Assembly (NCBI GenBank): GCA_913048495.1 | Contig: CAJWWA010000008.1 | Coordinates: 1-32,538, forward strand | DNA length: 32,538 nucleotides | Direction: 5' to 3' | Source: an uncultured Halieaceae bacterium | GTDB taxonomy: Bacteria > Pseudomonadota > Gammaproteobacteria > Pseudomonadales > Halieaceae | Shown: piece by piece, positions 8,595 through 16,520 of the stretch | How positions within the stretch are numbered: position 1 is the first letter of the stretch | Layout: each line of letters begins with the position of its first letter | Notes under the pieces: model-generated | Seen by the model: only the letters and a program-made list of their open reading frames with translations | Database searches by the model: none | What the model was told of the DNA's origin: nothing | Program-made: the position numbers and the translations under genes

Positions 8595-10373
8595 ATGACC
8601 GATGCCCTTGCCGCCCTGCGCCCGCTGCTCGCGGAGCGCGGCTACGACGCGCTGGTCGTCCCGCGCGCCGACGAACACCTCGGCGAATACCTGCCGGCGC
8701 ACAACGAGCGCCTGCGCTGGCTCACCGGGTTTACCGGCTCGGCCGGTGTCGCCCTGGTCCTCGCCGACCGCGCGGCGGTCTTCGTGGACGGCCGCTACAC
8801 GGTGCAGGTCCGGCGCCAGGTCGACAGCGCCGCTTTCTCCCTGCACCACCTCATCGACGAACCGCCGGTCGCCTGGCTGGCGGCCCAGCTGCCCGAGGGC
8901 GCCCGCGTGGCCTGCGACCCGCGGCTGCACAGCCTGGCCTGGTTCGAGGCGGCCGAGCAGCAGCTCGCCGCCGCGGGCATCAGCCTGGTCGCCGACGCGG
9001 ACAACCTCGTCGACGCCGCCTGGGCCGACCGGCCGGCGCCCTCGGTCGAGCCGGCGCTGCTCCTCGACAGCCGCTACACCGGCGAGGACAGCCTCGCGCG
9101 CCGGCGGCGCATCGGTGCGACCCTCGAGGAGGCCGGGGCGGACGCGGCGCTGGTGTTCGCGCCGGATTCCGTGAGCTGGCTCCTCAACGTGCGCGGCGAG
9201 GACGTGCCGCGCACGCCGGTGCTGCAGGCCTGGGGCATCCTCCACCGCTCCGGTGAGCTCGACCTCGTCTGCCACGCCGGCCGGCTGCCGACGGGCTTCC
9301 ACGACCACGTCGGCGAGGGCGTTGCCGTCTACGCCGAGGCCGACGCCGCGCAGGTGATCGGCGCCTGTGCCGGCAGGACGGTGCTCGCCGACCCGGTCAC
9401 CGCCAACGCCTGGACGCAGCGCGCGCTGCGCGAGGCCGGGGCGACCCTGAAGGCCGGCAGTGATCCGGCGCTGCTGCCCAAGGCCTGCAAGAACGCCACG
9501 GAGATTGCCGGCGCGCGCGAGGCCCACCGCCGCGATGGCCTCGCGGTAGTGCGCTTTCTCGCCTGGCTCGACGGCGAGGTGGCGGCGGGGCGCCTGCATG
9601 ACGAGGCGCGCCTCGCGGAGCAGCTGCTCGCCTTCCGCCGCGAGCAGCCGCTGTTCCGCCAGCCGTCCTTCGACACGATCTCCGCCGCCGGCGCCAACGC
9701 GGCCATGTGCCACTACAACCACCGCGACAACACGCCGGCGGCACTCGAGGCAGACAGCGTCTACCTCGTCGACAGCGGCGGGCAGTACCTCGACGGCACC
9801 ACGGACATCACCCGCACCGTCGCCATCGGCGACCCGGGCGATACGGTGCGCCGGCTGTTCACCCGGGTGCTCAAGGGGCACATCGCCCTCGACACCGCGG
9901 TGTTCCCGCCGGGTACCACGGGTACGCACCTCGATGCGCTTGCGCGCCAGTTTCTCTGGCAGGCGGGCTGCGACTACGACCACGGCACCGGCCACGGGGT
10001 CGGTGCCTTCCTCAGCGTGCACGAGGGCCCGCAGCGCATCGCCAAGGCCTGGAACGATACCGCGCTGGCCCCGGGGATGATCGTGAGCAACGAGCCCGGC
10101 TACTACCGCGACGATGCCTTCGGCATGCGCTGCGAGAACCTGGTGGTGGTACAGGCCGTCGATAACCCGGCCTTCGAGAAGCCGATGCTCGGCTTCGAGG
10201 CGCTCACGCTCGCGCCTTTCGACCTGCGGCTGGTCGTCCCCGAGCTGCTCACCGCCGACGAGCGCGCCTGGCTGGACCGCTACCACGCGCGGGTGCGCGA
10301 GACGCTGACCCCGGACCTCGACGCGGCCACCGCCGCCTGGCTTGCGGAGGCCACGCGCGCCCTGGGCAGCTGA
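8595..10373 (+). CDS. M24B family Xaa-Pro aminopeptidase (592 aa, two creatinase-like N domains)
   Basis: A cytosolic metallo-aminopeptidase expected to remove N-terminal residues preceding proline. The long form carries two creatinase-type N-terminal domains (beginning near residues 5 and 155) ahead of the pita-bread catalytic domain, like eukaryotic-type aminopeptidase P1 rather than the 440-aa E. coli PepP. All five dinuclear metal ligands are visible: Asp393 (VDSGGQYLDG), Asp404 (TTDITRT), His467 (GTGHGVGAF), Glu500 (SNEPGYY) and Glu514 (MRCENLVVV). The catalytic-domain motif HEGPQRI is also present. ATG 8595 is preceded by GGAG at a good distance. A terminator-like hairpin follows the stop. 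Confidence 0.95.
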   Translation: MTDALAALRPLLAERGYDALVVPRADEHLGEYLPAHNERLRWLTGFTGSAGVALVLADRAAVFVDGRYTVQVRRQVDSAAFSLHHLIDEPPVAWLAAQLPEGARVACDPRLHSLAWFEAAEQQLAAAGISLVADADNLVDAAWADRPAPSVEPALLLDSRYTGEDSLARRRRIGATLEEAGADAALVFAPDSVSWLLNVRGEDVPRTPVLQAWGILHRSGELDLVCHAGRLPTGFHDHVGEGVAVYAEADAAQVIGACAGRTVLADPVTANAWTQRALREAGATLKAGSDPALLPKACKNATEIAGAREAHRRDGLAVVRFLAWLDGEVAAGRLHDEARLAEQLLAFRREQPLFRQPSFDTISAAGANAAMCHYNHRDNTPAALEADSVYLVDSGGQYLDGTTDITRTVAIGDPGDTVRRLFTRVLKGHIALDTAVFPPGTTGTHLDALARQFLWQAGCDYDHGTGHGVGAFLSVHEGPQRIAKAWNDTALAPGMIVSNEPGYYRDDAFGMRCENLVVVQAVDNPAFEKPMLGFEALTLAPFDLRLVVPELLTADERAWLDRYHARVRETLTPDLDAATAAWLAEATRALGS

Positions 10374-10391
10374 CTGGCGCCTGACGCGGCA

Positions 10392-10436
10392 CCGGCGGCG
10401 CTGCTAGCTCGAGCGCTGCACCGCCGGGGCCTTTTG
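10392..10436 (+). terminator. Probable intrinsic terminator after the M24 peptidase gene
   Basis: CCGGCGG (10392-10398) pairs with CCGCCGG (10421-10427). An inner CGCT/AGCG pair allows an imperfect extended stem, and the sequence GGCCTTTT follows. It lies 19 nt past the peptidase stop and upstream of the transporter pair, so it probably separates the two transcription units. The T run is short. Confidence 0.55.
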
Positions 10437-10438
10437 TG

Positions 10439-10463
10439 TAGACTCGCGCGATAGCAGAATAAT
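10439..10463 (+). promoter_or_regulatory. Candidate sigma-70 promoter for the NSS/AGCS transporter pair
   Basis: TAGACT at 10439-10444 is a plausible -10 box, followed by CGCGCGATAGC. The 17-nt block matches the region upstream of scpA (31560-31576) at all but two positions, which supports this reading. An alternative -10 is AATAAT (10458-10463), 18 nt after TTGTGT (10434-10439). No strong -35 accompanies TAGACT. The leader before ATG 10478 contains CTGGAG as ribosome-binding site. Confidence 0.4.
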
Positions 10464-10477
10464 CCTGGAGTCCCCCG

Positions 10478-11833
10478 ATGGCAGCAGCTGGCGGTGCCCA
10501 CGCGCACTGGTCGTCCCGGTTCGGTTTCCTCATGGCCTCGGTGGGCTTCGCCGTCGGGCTCGGCAATATCTGGCGCTTTCCCTACGTCGCCGGCGAGAAC
10601 GGCGGTTCGGCCTTCGTGATCATCTACCTGGTCTGTGCTTTCGTCATCGGCGTGCCCGTGCTCATGGCGGAGCTGCTTATCGGCCGCCGAGGCGATGCCG
10701 CACCGCCCATCGCGATGGCGCGGGTCGCCGAACGCAGCGGCCGCTCCCGTTCCTGGGGGCTGGTCGGCGGTATGGGGCTGCTCGCGGCTTTCTCCATCGA
10801 AGTCGTGTACTCGGTGGTGGCGGGCTGGGTGCTCTGGTACCTGTTCAAGGCGATCACCACGGGTTTTGCGGGCATCGACACGGCCAATGCCGAGGCGCAG
10901 TTCAGCGCCGTACTCGCGAGCAACGACGGCATGCTGCTGTGGACCCTCGCGGGGCTGGCCATCACCGGGCTGATCATCTACGCCGGCGTGAAGGACGGCA
11001 TCGAGCGTGCCGTTACCATCATGATGCCGCTGATGTTCGCCCTGCTGGTCTTCCTGGCGATCTTCAACGCTTTCTCCGACGGCTTCACCGAGGCCCTCGC
11101 CTGGCTGTTCACCCCGGACTGGAGCAAGGTCGGTTTCGGCACGCTGCTTGCCGCCATCGGCCAGGCCTTCTTCTCCATCGGCGTCGCCATGGGCGGCATG
11201 ATGACCTATGGGTCCTACCTGCCGCGCAGCATCAGCATCACCAACTCCGTGTTCATCGTGGTGATCGCCGACACCCTGGTCGCGCTCCTCGCCGGCCTGG
11301 TGATTTTCCCGGCGGTGTTCCGCTTCGGCCTCGACCCCGGTGCCGGTGCCGGCCTCATCTTCCAGACGCTGCCGGTCGCCTTCGCGCAGATGCCCGGCGG
11401 TTACCTGTTCAGCGTGCTCTTCTTCCTGATGCTCTCGGTGGCGGCAATCACCTCCATGGTGGGGCTCATCGAGTCCGTGAACGCGTGGATCGAGGAGCAG
11501 TACGGCATCGCCCGGCACAAGAGCGCCGTGGTGGTGGTCGGCAGCGTCGCGGTGCTCAGCATCCTCAGCATCCTCTCCTACAACGTGCTCGGCGAGCTGC
11601 GCATCGGCGGCCGCAACTTCAACGACACCATGGACTTCTTCTCGAACCAGATCCTGCTGCCCCTGGGCGGCCTGTTCATCGCCCTGTTCACGGGCTGGTT
11701 CATGCTGAAGGAGGAGAGCCGGGATGAGCTCACCACCCTGTCGCCCGCCGGGCACCGCCTCTGGTACCTGCTGGTGCGCTACCTGGTGCCGCCGGCGCTG
11801 GCGGTGATCTTCATCATGGGCGTGACGGAGTAA
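10478..11833 (+). CDS. Neurotransmitter:sodium symporter family (NSS/SNF) transporter
   Basis: An inner-membrane Na+-coupled uptake carrier of the LeuT/MhsT fold, most likely for an amino acid; the substrate cannot be read from sequence. The N-terminal signature GFAVGLGNIWRFPYVAGENG is the unwound TM1 Na+/substrate site, with WSSRFGF just before it. TM6 (FGTLLAAIGQAFFSIGVAMG) and TM8 regions (FFLMLSVAAITSMVGLIES) also carry family patterns. About 11-12 hydrophobic spans fit within 451 residues, usual for bacterial members. The next gene, an AGCS symporter, starts 2 nt after this stop, so the two are surely cotranscribed. Confidence 0.95.
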   Translation: MAAAGGAHAHWSSRFGFLMASVGFAVGLGNIWRFPYVAGENGGSAFVIIYLVCAFVIGVPVLMAELLIGRRGDAAPPIAMARVAERSGRSRSWGLVGGMGLLAAFSIEVVYSVVAGWVLWYLFKAITTGFAGIDTANAEAQFSAVLASNDGMLLWTLAGLAITGLIIYAGVKDGIERAVTIMMPLMFALLVFLAIFNAFSDGFTEALAWLFTPDWSKVGFGTLLAAIGQAFFSIGVAMGGMMTYGSYLPRSISITNSVFIVVIADTLVALLAGLVIFPAVFRFGLDPGAGAGLIFQTLPVAFAQMPGGYLFSVLFFLMLSVAAITSMVGLIESVNAWIEEQYGIARHKSAVVVVGSVAVLSILSILSYNVLGELRIGGRNFNDTMDFFSNQILLPLGGLFIALFTGWFMLKEESRDELTTLSPAGHRLWYLLVRYLVPPALAVIFIMGVTE

Positions 11834-11835
11834 CC

Positions 11836-13233
11836 GTGCCGCCCATTCTTGCCGCGGCGAACGATTTTCTCTGGGGCCAGCTCCTGCTGGTGGTGCTGGT
11901 GGGCGTGGGCCTGCTCTTCACCATCGCCTCCCGCGGCGTGCAGTTCCGCTATTTCGGGCGCATGTTCGGCGTACTCGCAGGCGGCTTCCGCCACGAGGCC
12001 GGGCACGTCAGCTCCTTCCAGGCCCTGGTAGTCAGCGTGGCCGGCCGCGTCGGCGGCGGCAACATCGCCGGGGTCGCGGTCGCGATCACCCTCGGCGGCC
12101 CGGGCGCCGTGTTCTGGATGTGGCTTATCGGCCTCATGGGCATGGCCACCAGCTTCTTCGAGTGCTCCCTGGCCCAGCTGTTCAAGCGCAACGAGCCGGG
12201 CGGCACCTACCGCGGCGGGCCCGCCTACTACCTCGTGCACGGGGTCGGCCAGCGGGGCCTCGCCGTGGTCTACTCGGTGCTGCTGCTCATCACCTTCGGC
12301 CTGGGCTTCAACGCGGTGCAGTCCTACGTGGTGGCGACGTCGCTGGAGGCCTCCTTCGGCGTGCCGCCCTGGGCCTCCGGCGCTGCCCTGGTGCTGCTTC
12401 TCGGCATCACCATCTTCGGCGGCATCCAGCGCATCGCCCGCGTGGCCGAGGTGGTGGTGCCGGTGATGGCCGTGAGCTACCTGCTCTCGGCGCTGGTGGT
12501 CATCGGGCTGCATATCGACGAGGTCCCCGCCGTCTTCGCCCTCATCGTCAAGAGCGCTTTCGGCCTCGAGCCCGCCGTCGGCGGCGGCCTCGGCGTCGCG
12601 GTGATGCAGGGCGTGAAGCGCGGCCTGTTCAGCAACGAGGCGGGCCTGGGCAGCGCGCCGAACGTGGCCGCGGTAGCGCACGTGCCGCACCCGGCGAACC
12701 AGGGCGTGGTGCAGGCGCTGAGCGTGTTCATCGACACGCTGATCATGTGCAGCTGCACGGCGCTGATTATCCTGCTTTCAGACCTGTATGTGCCCGGCGA
12801 CGTCAGCGTCGAGGGCGTCGCCCTGACCCAGGGGGCGCTGGCCAGCCACCTGGGCCCCTGGGGGGCGCAGTTCCTGTCCGTCTGCTTGGTGCTCTTCGCC
12901 TTCAGCTCGATCATGTACAACTACTACCTCGGCGAGAACAGCCTGAACTTCTTCCGCGAGGAGGACCAGCGCCTGTTCACGGTGTTCCGCGTGGCGGTCC
13001 TCGGGCTCGTGTTCTGGGGGGCCGCCCAGGACCTGGGCACGGTGTTCGGCTTCGCCGACCTCACCATGGGCCTGCTCGGCCTGGTCAACCTCATCGGCCT
13101 GCTCTGGATGTACCCGCTGGCGATGCGCCTGCTGCGCGACTACGACGCGCAGCTCGCCGCCGGCGGGGAACCGCGCCTCGACCCGGCGGCCTGGCAGGAC
13201 GTCGACATCGACCCGGCCGCCTGGCGCGACTGA
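11836..13233 (+). CDS. Sodium:alanine symporter family (AGCS) transporter
   Basis: An inner-membrane Na+ (or H+)-coupled alanine/glycine carrier of the AGCS family. Diagnostic blocks are VAGRVGGGNIAGVAVAITLG, GGPGAVFWMWLIGLMGMATS and ECSLAQLFKR, then PGGTYRGGPAYYL and the central GLFSNEAGLGSAPNVAAVA. The length of 465 aa and about 11 spans are typical. The start is GTG 11836, with GGAG in the stop region of the NSS gene as ribosome-binding site. The C-terminal tail contains a small repeat (DPAAWQDVDIDPAAWRD). The gene converges on cls with a 20-nt gap. Confidence 0.95.
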   Translation: MPPILAAANDFLWGQLLLVVLVGVGLLFTIASRGVQFRYFGRMFGVLAGGFRHEAGHVSSFQALVVSVAGRVGGGNIAGVAVAITLGGPGAVFWMWLIGLMGMATSFFECSLAQLFKRNEPGGTYRGGPAYYLVHGVGQRGLAVVYSVLLLITFGLGFNAVQSYVVATSLEASFGVPPWASGAALVLLLGITIFGGIQRIARVAEVVVPVMAVSYLLSALVVIGLHIDEVPAVFALIVKSAFGLEPAVGGGLGVAVMQGVKRGLFSNEAGLGSAPNVAAVAHVPHPANQGVVQALSVFIDTLIMCSCTALIILLSDLYVPGDVSVEGVALTQGALASHLGPWGAQFLSVCLVLFAFSSIMYNYYLGENSLNFFREEDQRLFTVFRVAVLGLVFWGAAQDLGTVFGFADLTMGLLGLVNLIGLLWMYPLAMRLLRDYDAQLAAGGEPRLDPAAWQDVDIDPAAWRD

Positions 13234-13253
13234 CGCGGCCGGGCTGCCCGGGG

Positions 13254-14690
13254 CTACAGCACCGGGGCCAGCAGCCGCGCCGCGCCCATCGCGAAGGGAA
13301 ACCAGAACGGCTTTGCCGCCAGCTCCTCGGCCTCGACCAGCCGCGAGTCGGCGAAGTCGCTCACCAGCATGGCCTCCACCTCGGCGCAGAAGCCCGGGTC
13401 GTGGACCAGGGCCGTGATCTCGAAATTCAGGCGGAAGCTGCGGTTGTCAAAGTTGGCGGTGCCGACGCCGGCGAGCCGGTCGTCCATGAGAAACACCTTC
13501 TGGTGCAGGAAGCCGTCCCGGTAGCGGTAGATGCGGATGCCCGCGGGCAGCAGCTCCCGGGTGAAGGCCCAGTTCGCCATGCCCACCACCACCTTGTCCG
13601 GCCGGTCCGGGATCAGCACGCGCACGTCGACACCGCGCAGCGCCGCCAGCTGCAGCGCCGAGATGATGCTGCGGTCTGGCACGAAGTAGGGGCTGGCGAT
13701 CCAGATGCGGCGCCGGGCCGAGGCGATGACCTCGTGGTACATGAGCCCCGCCTCCTCGAAAACGCTGGCCGGGTCCGACGGAAAGATGAGCACGGCGCTG
13801 TTGCCCGGTGCGTCGCCGCGGAAGCGCCATTCCAGGTCGATGCCGCGCTGCGTCGCCCAGCGCCAGTCCGTGGCGAAGGCGAGCTCGGCGCCCATGACCC
13901 CGGGCCCCTCGAGGCGCAGGTGCGTGTCGCGCCAGGGGCCGCGGCGGCTGAGGCCGAGGTACTCGTCGCCCACGTTGTGGCCGCCGATCCAGGCACAGGC
14001 GCCGTCGACGACGACGATCTTGCGGTGGTTGCGGAAGTTCAGCTGGAAGCGGTTGCGCCGGCCCTGGGTAGTGTTGAAGGCCGCCAGCCTGACTCCGGCG
14101 CGCTGCAGGCGGCGGAACAGCGGCGTGCGGTTGAAGCGGGGCGAGCCGATCTCGTCGTAGAGCAGGTAGACGCGGACGCCGGCGGTGGCCTTGCGCGCCA
14201 GGATATCGCCGATACGGGCGCCGAGGCTGTCGTCGCGGATGATGTAGAACTGGAACAGGATGTAGCGCTCCGCGCCCTCCATGCCTTCCATGATGCTGCG
14301 GAACGTCGCGTGGCCGTTGATCAGCAGCTCGACCCGGTTGCCCCCGGTCGCCGGCAGCCGCGCCAGCCGGCGCAGGCTGTTGTATAGCGGCAGGTCGTCG
14401 CCCGGCGGCAGGATGTGCTGGCGCACGGCGGCGAGCGTGTCCTCGGATAGGGCCTCGGTCTGCGCCTCGATCTCCGCGCGCTGCTCGAAGTAGCCGTTGA
14501 AGCGGTTGCGCCCGAAGACGAGGTAGAGCGGCACGGACAGGTAGGGCAGCGTCAGCAGCGAGATCACCCAGGCGATGGCGCCCTGGGCCGTGCGCACGGT
14601 CATCACGGCCTCGATGGCCGAGCCGATGGCCAGCAGGTAGAAGAGCACAACGGCAACGGCGATGAGCTCGCTGTAGGGCAGGGCGGGCAT
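13254..14690 (-). CDS. cls: Cardiolipin synthase (ClsA type)
   Basis: A membrane phospholipase-D-family enzyme that joins two phosphatidylglycerol molecules into cardiolipin and glycerol. Two hydrophobic segments near the N-terminus (ELIAVAVVLFYLLAIGSAI and GAIAWVISLLTLPYLSVPLY) precede two HKD catalytic motifs, HRKIVVVDG and HQKVFLMDD, each followed by the expected GG/GT and Asn residues (IGGHN, VGTANFDNRS). The C-terminus ARLLAPVL is typical of ClsA. I use ATG 14690 (478 aa). GTG 14708 would add six residues, but a possible -10 box (TACACT at 14705-14700) overlaps that start. No ribosome-binding site is clear for either. The gene stands alone, divergent from the secreted-protein gene. Confidence 0.94.
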   Translation of the reverse strand: MPALPYSELIAVAVVLFYLLAIGSAIEAVMTVRTAQGAIAWVISLLTLPYLSVPLYLVFGRNRFNGYFEQRAEIEAQTEALSEDTLAAVRQHILPPGDDLPLYNSLRRLARLPATGGNRVELLINGHATFRSIMEGMEGAERYILFQFYIIRDDSLGARIGDILARKATAGVRVYLLYDEIGSPRFNRTPLFRRLQRAGVRLAAFNTTQGRRNRFQLNFRNHRKIVVVDGACAWIGGHNVGDEYLGLSRRGPWRDTHLRLEGPGVMGAELAFATDWRWATQRGIDLEWRFRGDAPGNSAVLIFPSDPASVFEEAGLMYHEVIASARRRIWIASPYFVPDRSIISALQLAALRGVDVRVLIPDRPDKVVVGMANWAFTRELLPAGIRIYRYRDGFLHQKVFLMDDRLAGVGTANFDNRSFRLNFEITALVHDPGFCAEVEAMLVSDFADSRLVEAEELAAKPFWFPFAMGAARLLAPVL

Positions 14691-14742
14691 GGCCGGGCTA
14701 GTGTACACCGCGACCGTGAAGCCCGCCCGCGGCGGTGCGCCC

Positions 14743-14771
14743 CTTGAAAAACCTTGCGCTGTGCCCCGTGT
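14743..14771 (+). promoter_or_regulatory. Sigma-32 (heat-shock) type promoter upstream of the 146-aa secreted protein
   Basis: CTTGAAA (14743-14749), a 14-nt spacer and CCCCGTGT (14764-14771) match the heat-shock sigma factor consensus CTTGAAA-N13-15-CCCCATNT except for one base in the -10 element. The upstream CC before CTTGAAA also fits. Predicted transcription starts near 14780, giving a leader of about 95 nt before ATG 14877. A competing sigma-70 reading (TTGCGC 14755-14760, 16 nt, TAGGGT) is weaker. Confidence 0.6.
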
Positions 14772-14876
14772 GAACTAGGGTGAAAGGGTGCGCGGTTGCC
14801 GGGGGGGTTACTGTCCCGGGCGGTAGCGGCAGCCGCGGACGTTTTCTACTAAAGCAGAAAAACCAAGGAGAACAAC

Positions 14877-15317
14877 ATGTTGAGATTTATCACGGCCGCC
14901 GTACTGGCGCTCTGTCTGCCGCTGGCGGTATCGGCGCAGGACAACTTCAAGGGCGGCAGTTTCTGGGCGATATCGAGCATCGCTACCAAGCCCACGCGCT
15001 TCGATGACTACGTCGGTGACATCTCCGGGCTCTGGCGCTCGCAGATGGAGGCCCTCAAGAAAGACGGCAAGGTGCTGAGCTACATGATGCTCAGCAATGT
15101 GCACCCCCGGGATGGCGAGCCGGATCTCTGGCTGATGGTCGAGTGGGCCTCCGCCGCGGCGATGCTGGATACGCCGTGGGAGTACTACGAGGAGCTCATG
15201 GAGGAAATGGGCGAGGACGAGGACGACGTCGAAGAGGCGGCGCGGGACCGCGAGGAGCTGCGCACGCTCATGAGCAGCGTGCTCGCGCGCGAAATCATGT
15301 TCAAGGACGACGACTGA
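14877..15317 (+). CDS. Secreted (periplasmic) protein of unknown function, 146 aa
   Basis: I do not recognise a named family. A clear Sec signal peptide (MLRFITAAVLALCLPLAVSA) is followed by a predicted cleavage after AVSA. The mature part of about 126 residues begins QDNFKGGSFWAISSIATKPT. The pattern TKPTRFDDYVGDISGLWRSQ, then GKVLSYMMLSNV and EPDLWLMVEWASAAAM, resembles small dimeric alpha/beta-barrel proteins, but this is a guess. The C-terminal third is strongly acidic (YEELMEEMGEDEDDVEEA). The ribosome-binding site AAGGAG (14867-14872) precedes the ATG. A sigma-32-like promoter lies upstream and a strong terminator downstream, so it is a single-gene unit. Confidence 0.85.
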   Translation: MLRFITAAVLALCLPLAVSAQDNFKGGSFWAISSIATKPTRFDDYVGDISGLWRSQMEALKKDGKVLSYMMLSNVHPRDGEPDLWLMVEWASAAAMLDTPWEYYEELMEEMGEDEDDVEEAARDREELRTLMSSVLAREIMFKDDD

Positions 15318-15331
15318 CCGACCCTTCCTGC

Positions 15332-15365
15332 CCCGCCCGCCGGAGCCCGGCGGGCGGGCCTTCTC
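15332..15365 (+). terminator. Strong intrinsic terminator between two converging units
   Basis: A perfect 12-bp stem (CCCGCCCGCCGG at 15332-15343 with its complement at 15347-15358) closes an AGC loop, followed by CCTTCTC on the + strand. It lies 15 nt past the secreted-protein stop and 16 nt from the end of the oppositely oriented micro-ORF, so it could act on both strands. The T-rich tail is poor on either strand. Confidence 0.65.
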
Positions 15366-15380
15366 GACCCCCGCCGGGCG

Positions 15381-15461
15381 TCAGCCCGGAATGAACTGGA
15401 TCACGCCGATGACGGTGAGAAAGACCGCCAGGGCGATCCATTTCCAGGCCTTGCTGCTCAC
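15381..15461 (-). CDS. 26-residue single-span membrane micro-ORF coupled to the Deg-type protease
   Basis: The GTG start at 15461 overlaps the protease stop (GTGA), the usual sign of translational coupling. The predicted peptide is MSSKAWKWIALAVFLTV followed by IGVIQFIPG, then TGA. It has two lysines near the N-terminus and a continuous hydrophobic stretch of about 18 residues, so it should insert with its C-terminus outside the cytoplasm. Such peptides often bind and modulate larger membrane proteins. Nothing identifies a partner, though the upstream HtpX, DUF1499 protein and Deg protease are obvious candidates. It is the last gene of the unit, facing the terminator at 15332-15365. Below normal gene-finder limits, so existence is inferred from coupling and composition. 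Confidence 0.5.
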   Translation of the reverse strand: MSSKAWKWIALAVFLTVIGVIQFIPG

Positions 15462-16519
15462 TGGGACTCCGACAGGGTGACGTCCAGCGTTTCCTCGTCT
15501 TCGCCGCGGCGCACGGTGACCGTGATGCGGTCGCCGACCTTGCGCTTCTCGAGAATAGACAGGTAATCGTCGTTGCTGCGTACCGGTTCGCCGTCGATGG
15601 CGACGATGATGTCGCCGAGGACGATGTCGCCGCGGGCGCTGCGGAAGGCGCCGCGAAGGCCCGCCTCGTCGCCGGGCAGGTCCGGGTAGACGCGCACGAT
15701 CGGCAGGCCCTCGATGCCGTAGCGGCGGATCCAGCGGTCGCTGGCGAGTTCCACGCCCATGATCGGCCGCAGCATGCGCCCGTAGCTGATGAGCTGCGGC
15801 ACCACGTCCTTCACCGTGTTTACCGGGATGGCGAAGCCGATGCCGGCGCTGGCGCCGGAGGGGCTGTAGATGGCCGTGTTCACGCCGACGAGCTGGCCCA
15901 GCGAGTTGAGCAGCGGGCCGCCGGAGTTGCCGGGGTTGATGGCGGCGTCGGTCTGGATCACGCCGCGGATGCGCCGGTTGCTGGGGGCGCGGATCTCCCG
16001 GCCGAGGGCGCTGACCACGCCGGTGGTCAGCGTCGTGTCGAGGCCGAAGGGGTTGCCGATGGCGAGCACCTTGCGGCCGACGGACAGCTCCGAGGAGTCG
16101 CCGAGGGGGAGGCTGACCAGCCCCGCCGGCGGCTCGAGGAGCCGGAGTACGGCGAGATCCTTCTCCGGCGCAATGCCGATGACCTCGGCGTCGTGCTCGC
16201 TGCGGTCCTGGAGCGTCACGGTGAGGCGCTGGGCCCCCGCGATGACGTGGAAGTTCGTGACCACCAGCCCGCTCTCGTTCCACACGAAGCCGGTGCCGGA
16301 CCCGCGGGGGATCTCCTCCACGTTGAGGGTGAGCAGGTTGCGCCGCAGGGTCGTGCTGGTGACGTAGACCACCGCCGGGCTGGCGGCGTTGAAGATCTCC
16401 ATCGTGTTGGCTTCGTCCTCGGTGGCGAAGCTCAGGTAGTCGACCTCGTCGCCGGCGCCGCAGCCCGGCGCCAGGAGCAGGGCCAGCAGGAGCGCGATTA
16501 CGCGGCCCGCGGCCGGCAC
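15458..16519 (-). CDS. HtrA/Deg-type (S1C) serine protease with one PDZ domain
   Basis: An envelope serine protease that degrades or senses misfolded proteins. Counting from GTG 16519 (353 aa), the catalytic triad is His91 (TNFHVI), Asp121 (KDLAVL) and Ser199 (GNSGGPL). One C-terminal PDZ domain contains GDIVLGDIIVAIDGEPV. An N-terminal hydrophobic segment (VIALLLALLLAPGCGA) is either a membrane anchor, as in DegS, or an atypical lipoprotein signal (APGC). The blocks TLRRNLLTLNVEEIPRGSG and AIGNPFGLDTTLTTGVVSAL resemble the DegP/HhoA-like group common in cyanobacteria and plants more than E. coli DegS. GTG 16528 is an alternative start overlapping the DUF1499 gene end. The stop overlaps the micro-ORF start. 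Confidence 0.93.
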   Translation of the reverse strand: MPAAGRVIALLLALLLAPGCGAGDEVDYLSFATEDEANTMEIFNAASPAVVYVTSTTLRRNLLTLNVEEIPRGSGTGFVWNESGLVVTNFHVIAGAQRLTVTLQDRSEHDAEVIGIAPEKDLAVLRLLEPPAGLVSLPLGDSSELSVGRKVLAIGNPFGLDTTLTTGVVSALGREIRAPSNRRIRGVIQTDAAINPGNSGGPLLNSLGQLVGVNTAIYSPSGASAGIGFAIPVNTVKDVVPQLISYGRMLRPIMGVELASDRWIRRYGIEGLPIVRVYPDLPGDEAGLRGAFRSARGDIVLGDIIVAIDGEPVRSNDDYLSILEKRKVGDRITVTVRRGEDEETLDVTLSESQ

Positions 16520-16520
16520 T

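Noticed and set aside
8238-10286. A 682-codon open frame on the minus strand opposite the M24 peptidase, and a 755-codon frame at 12120-14387 (+) opposite and out of frame with AGCS and cls.
   Set aside because: Both are antisense or out-of-frame shadows produced by GC-rich codons; their products are Arg/Gly/Ala/His-rich with no family resemblance, while the overlapped genes have intact catalytic motifs.
15381-16283. A 300-codon minus-strand frame covering the micro-ORF and much of the protease gene.
   Set aside because: Only its last 26 codons have protein-like composition; the upstream part is an Arg/His-rich shadow of the protease. The micro-ORF is reported on its own.
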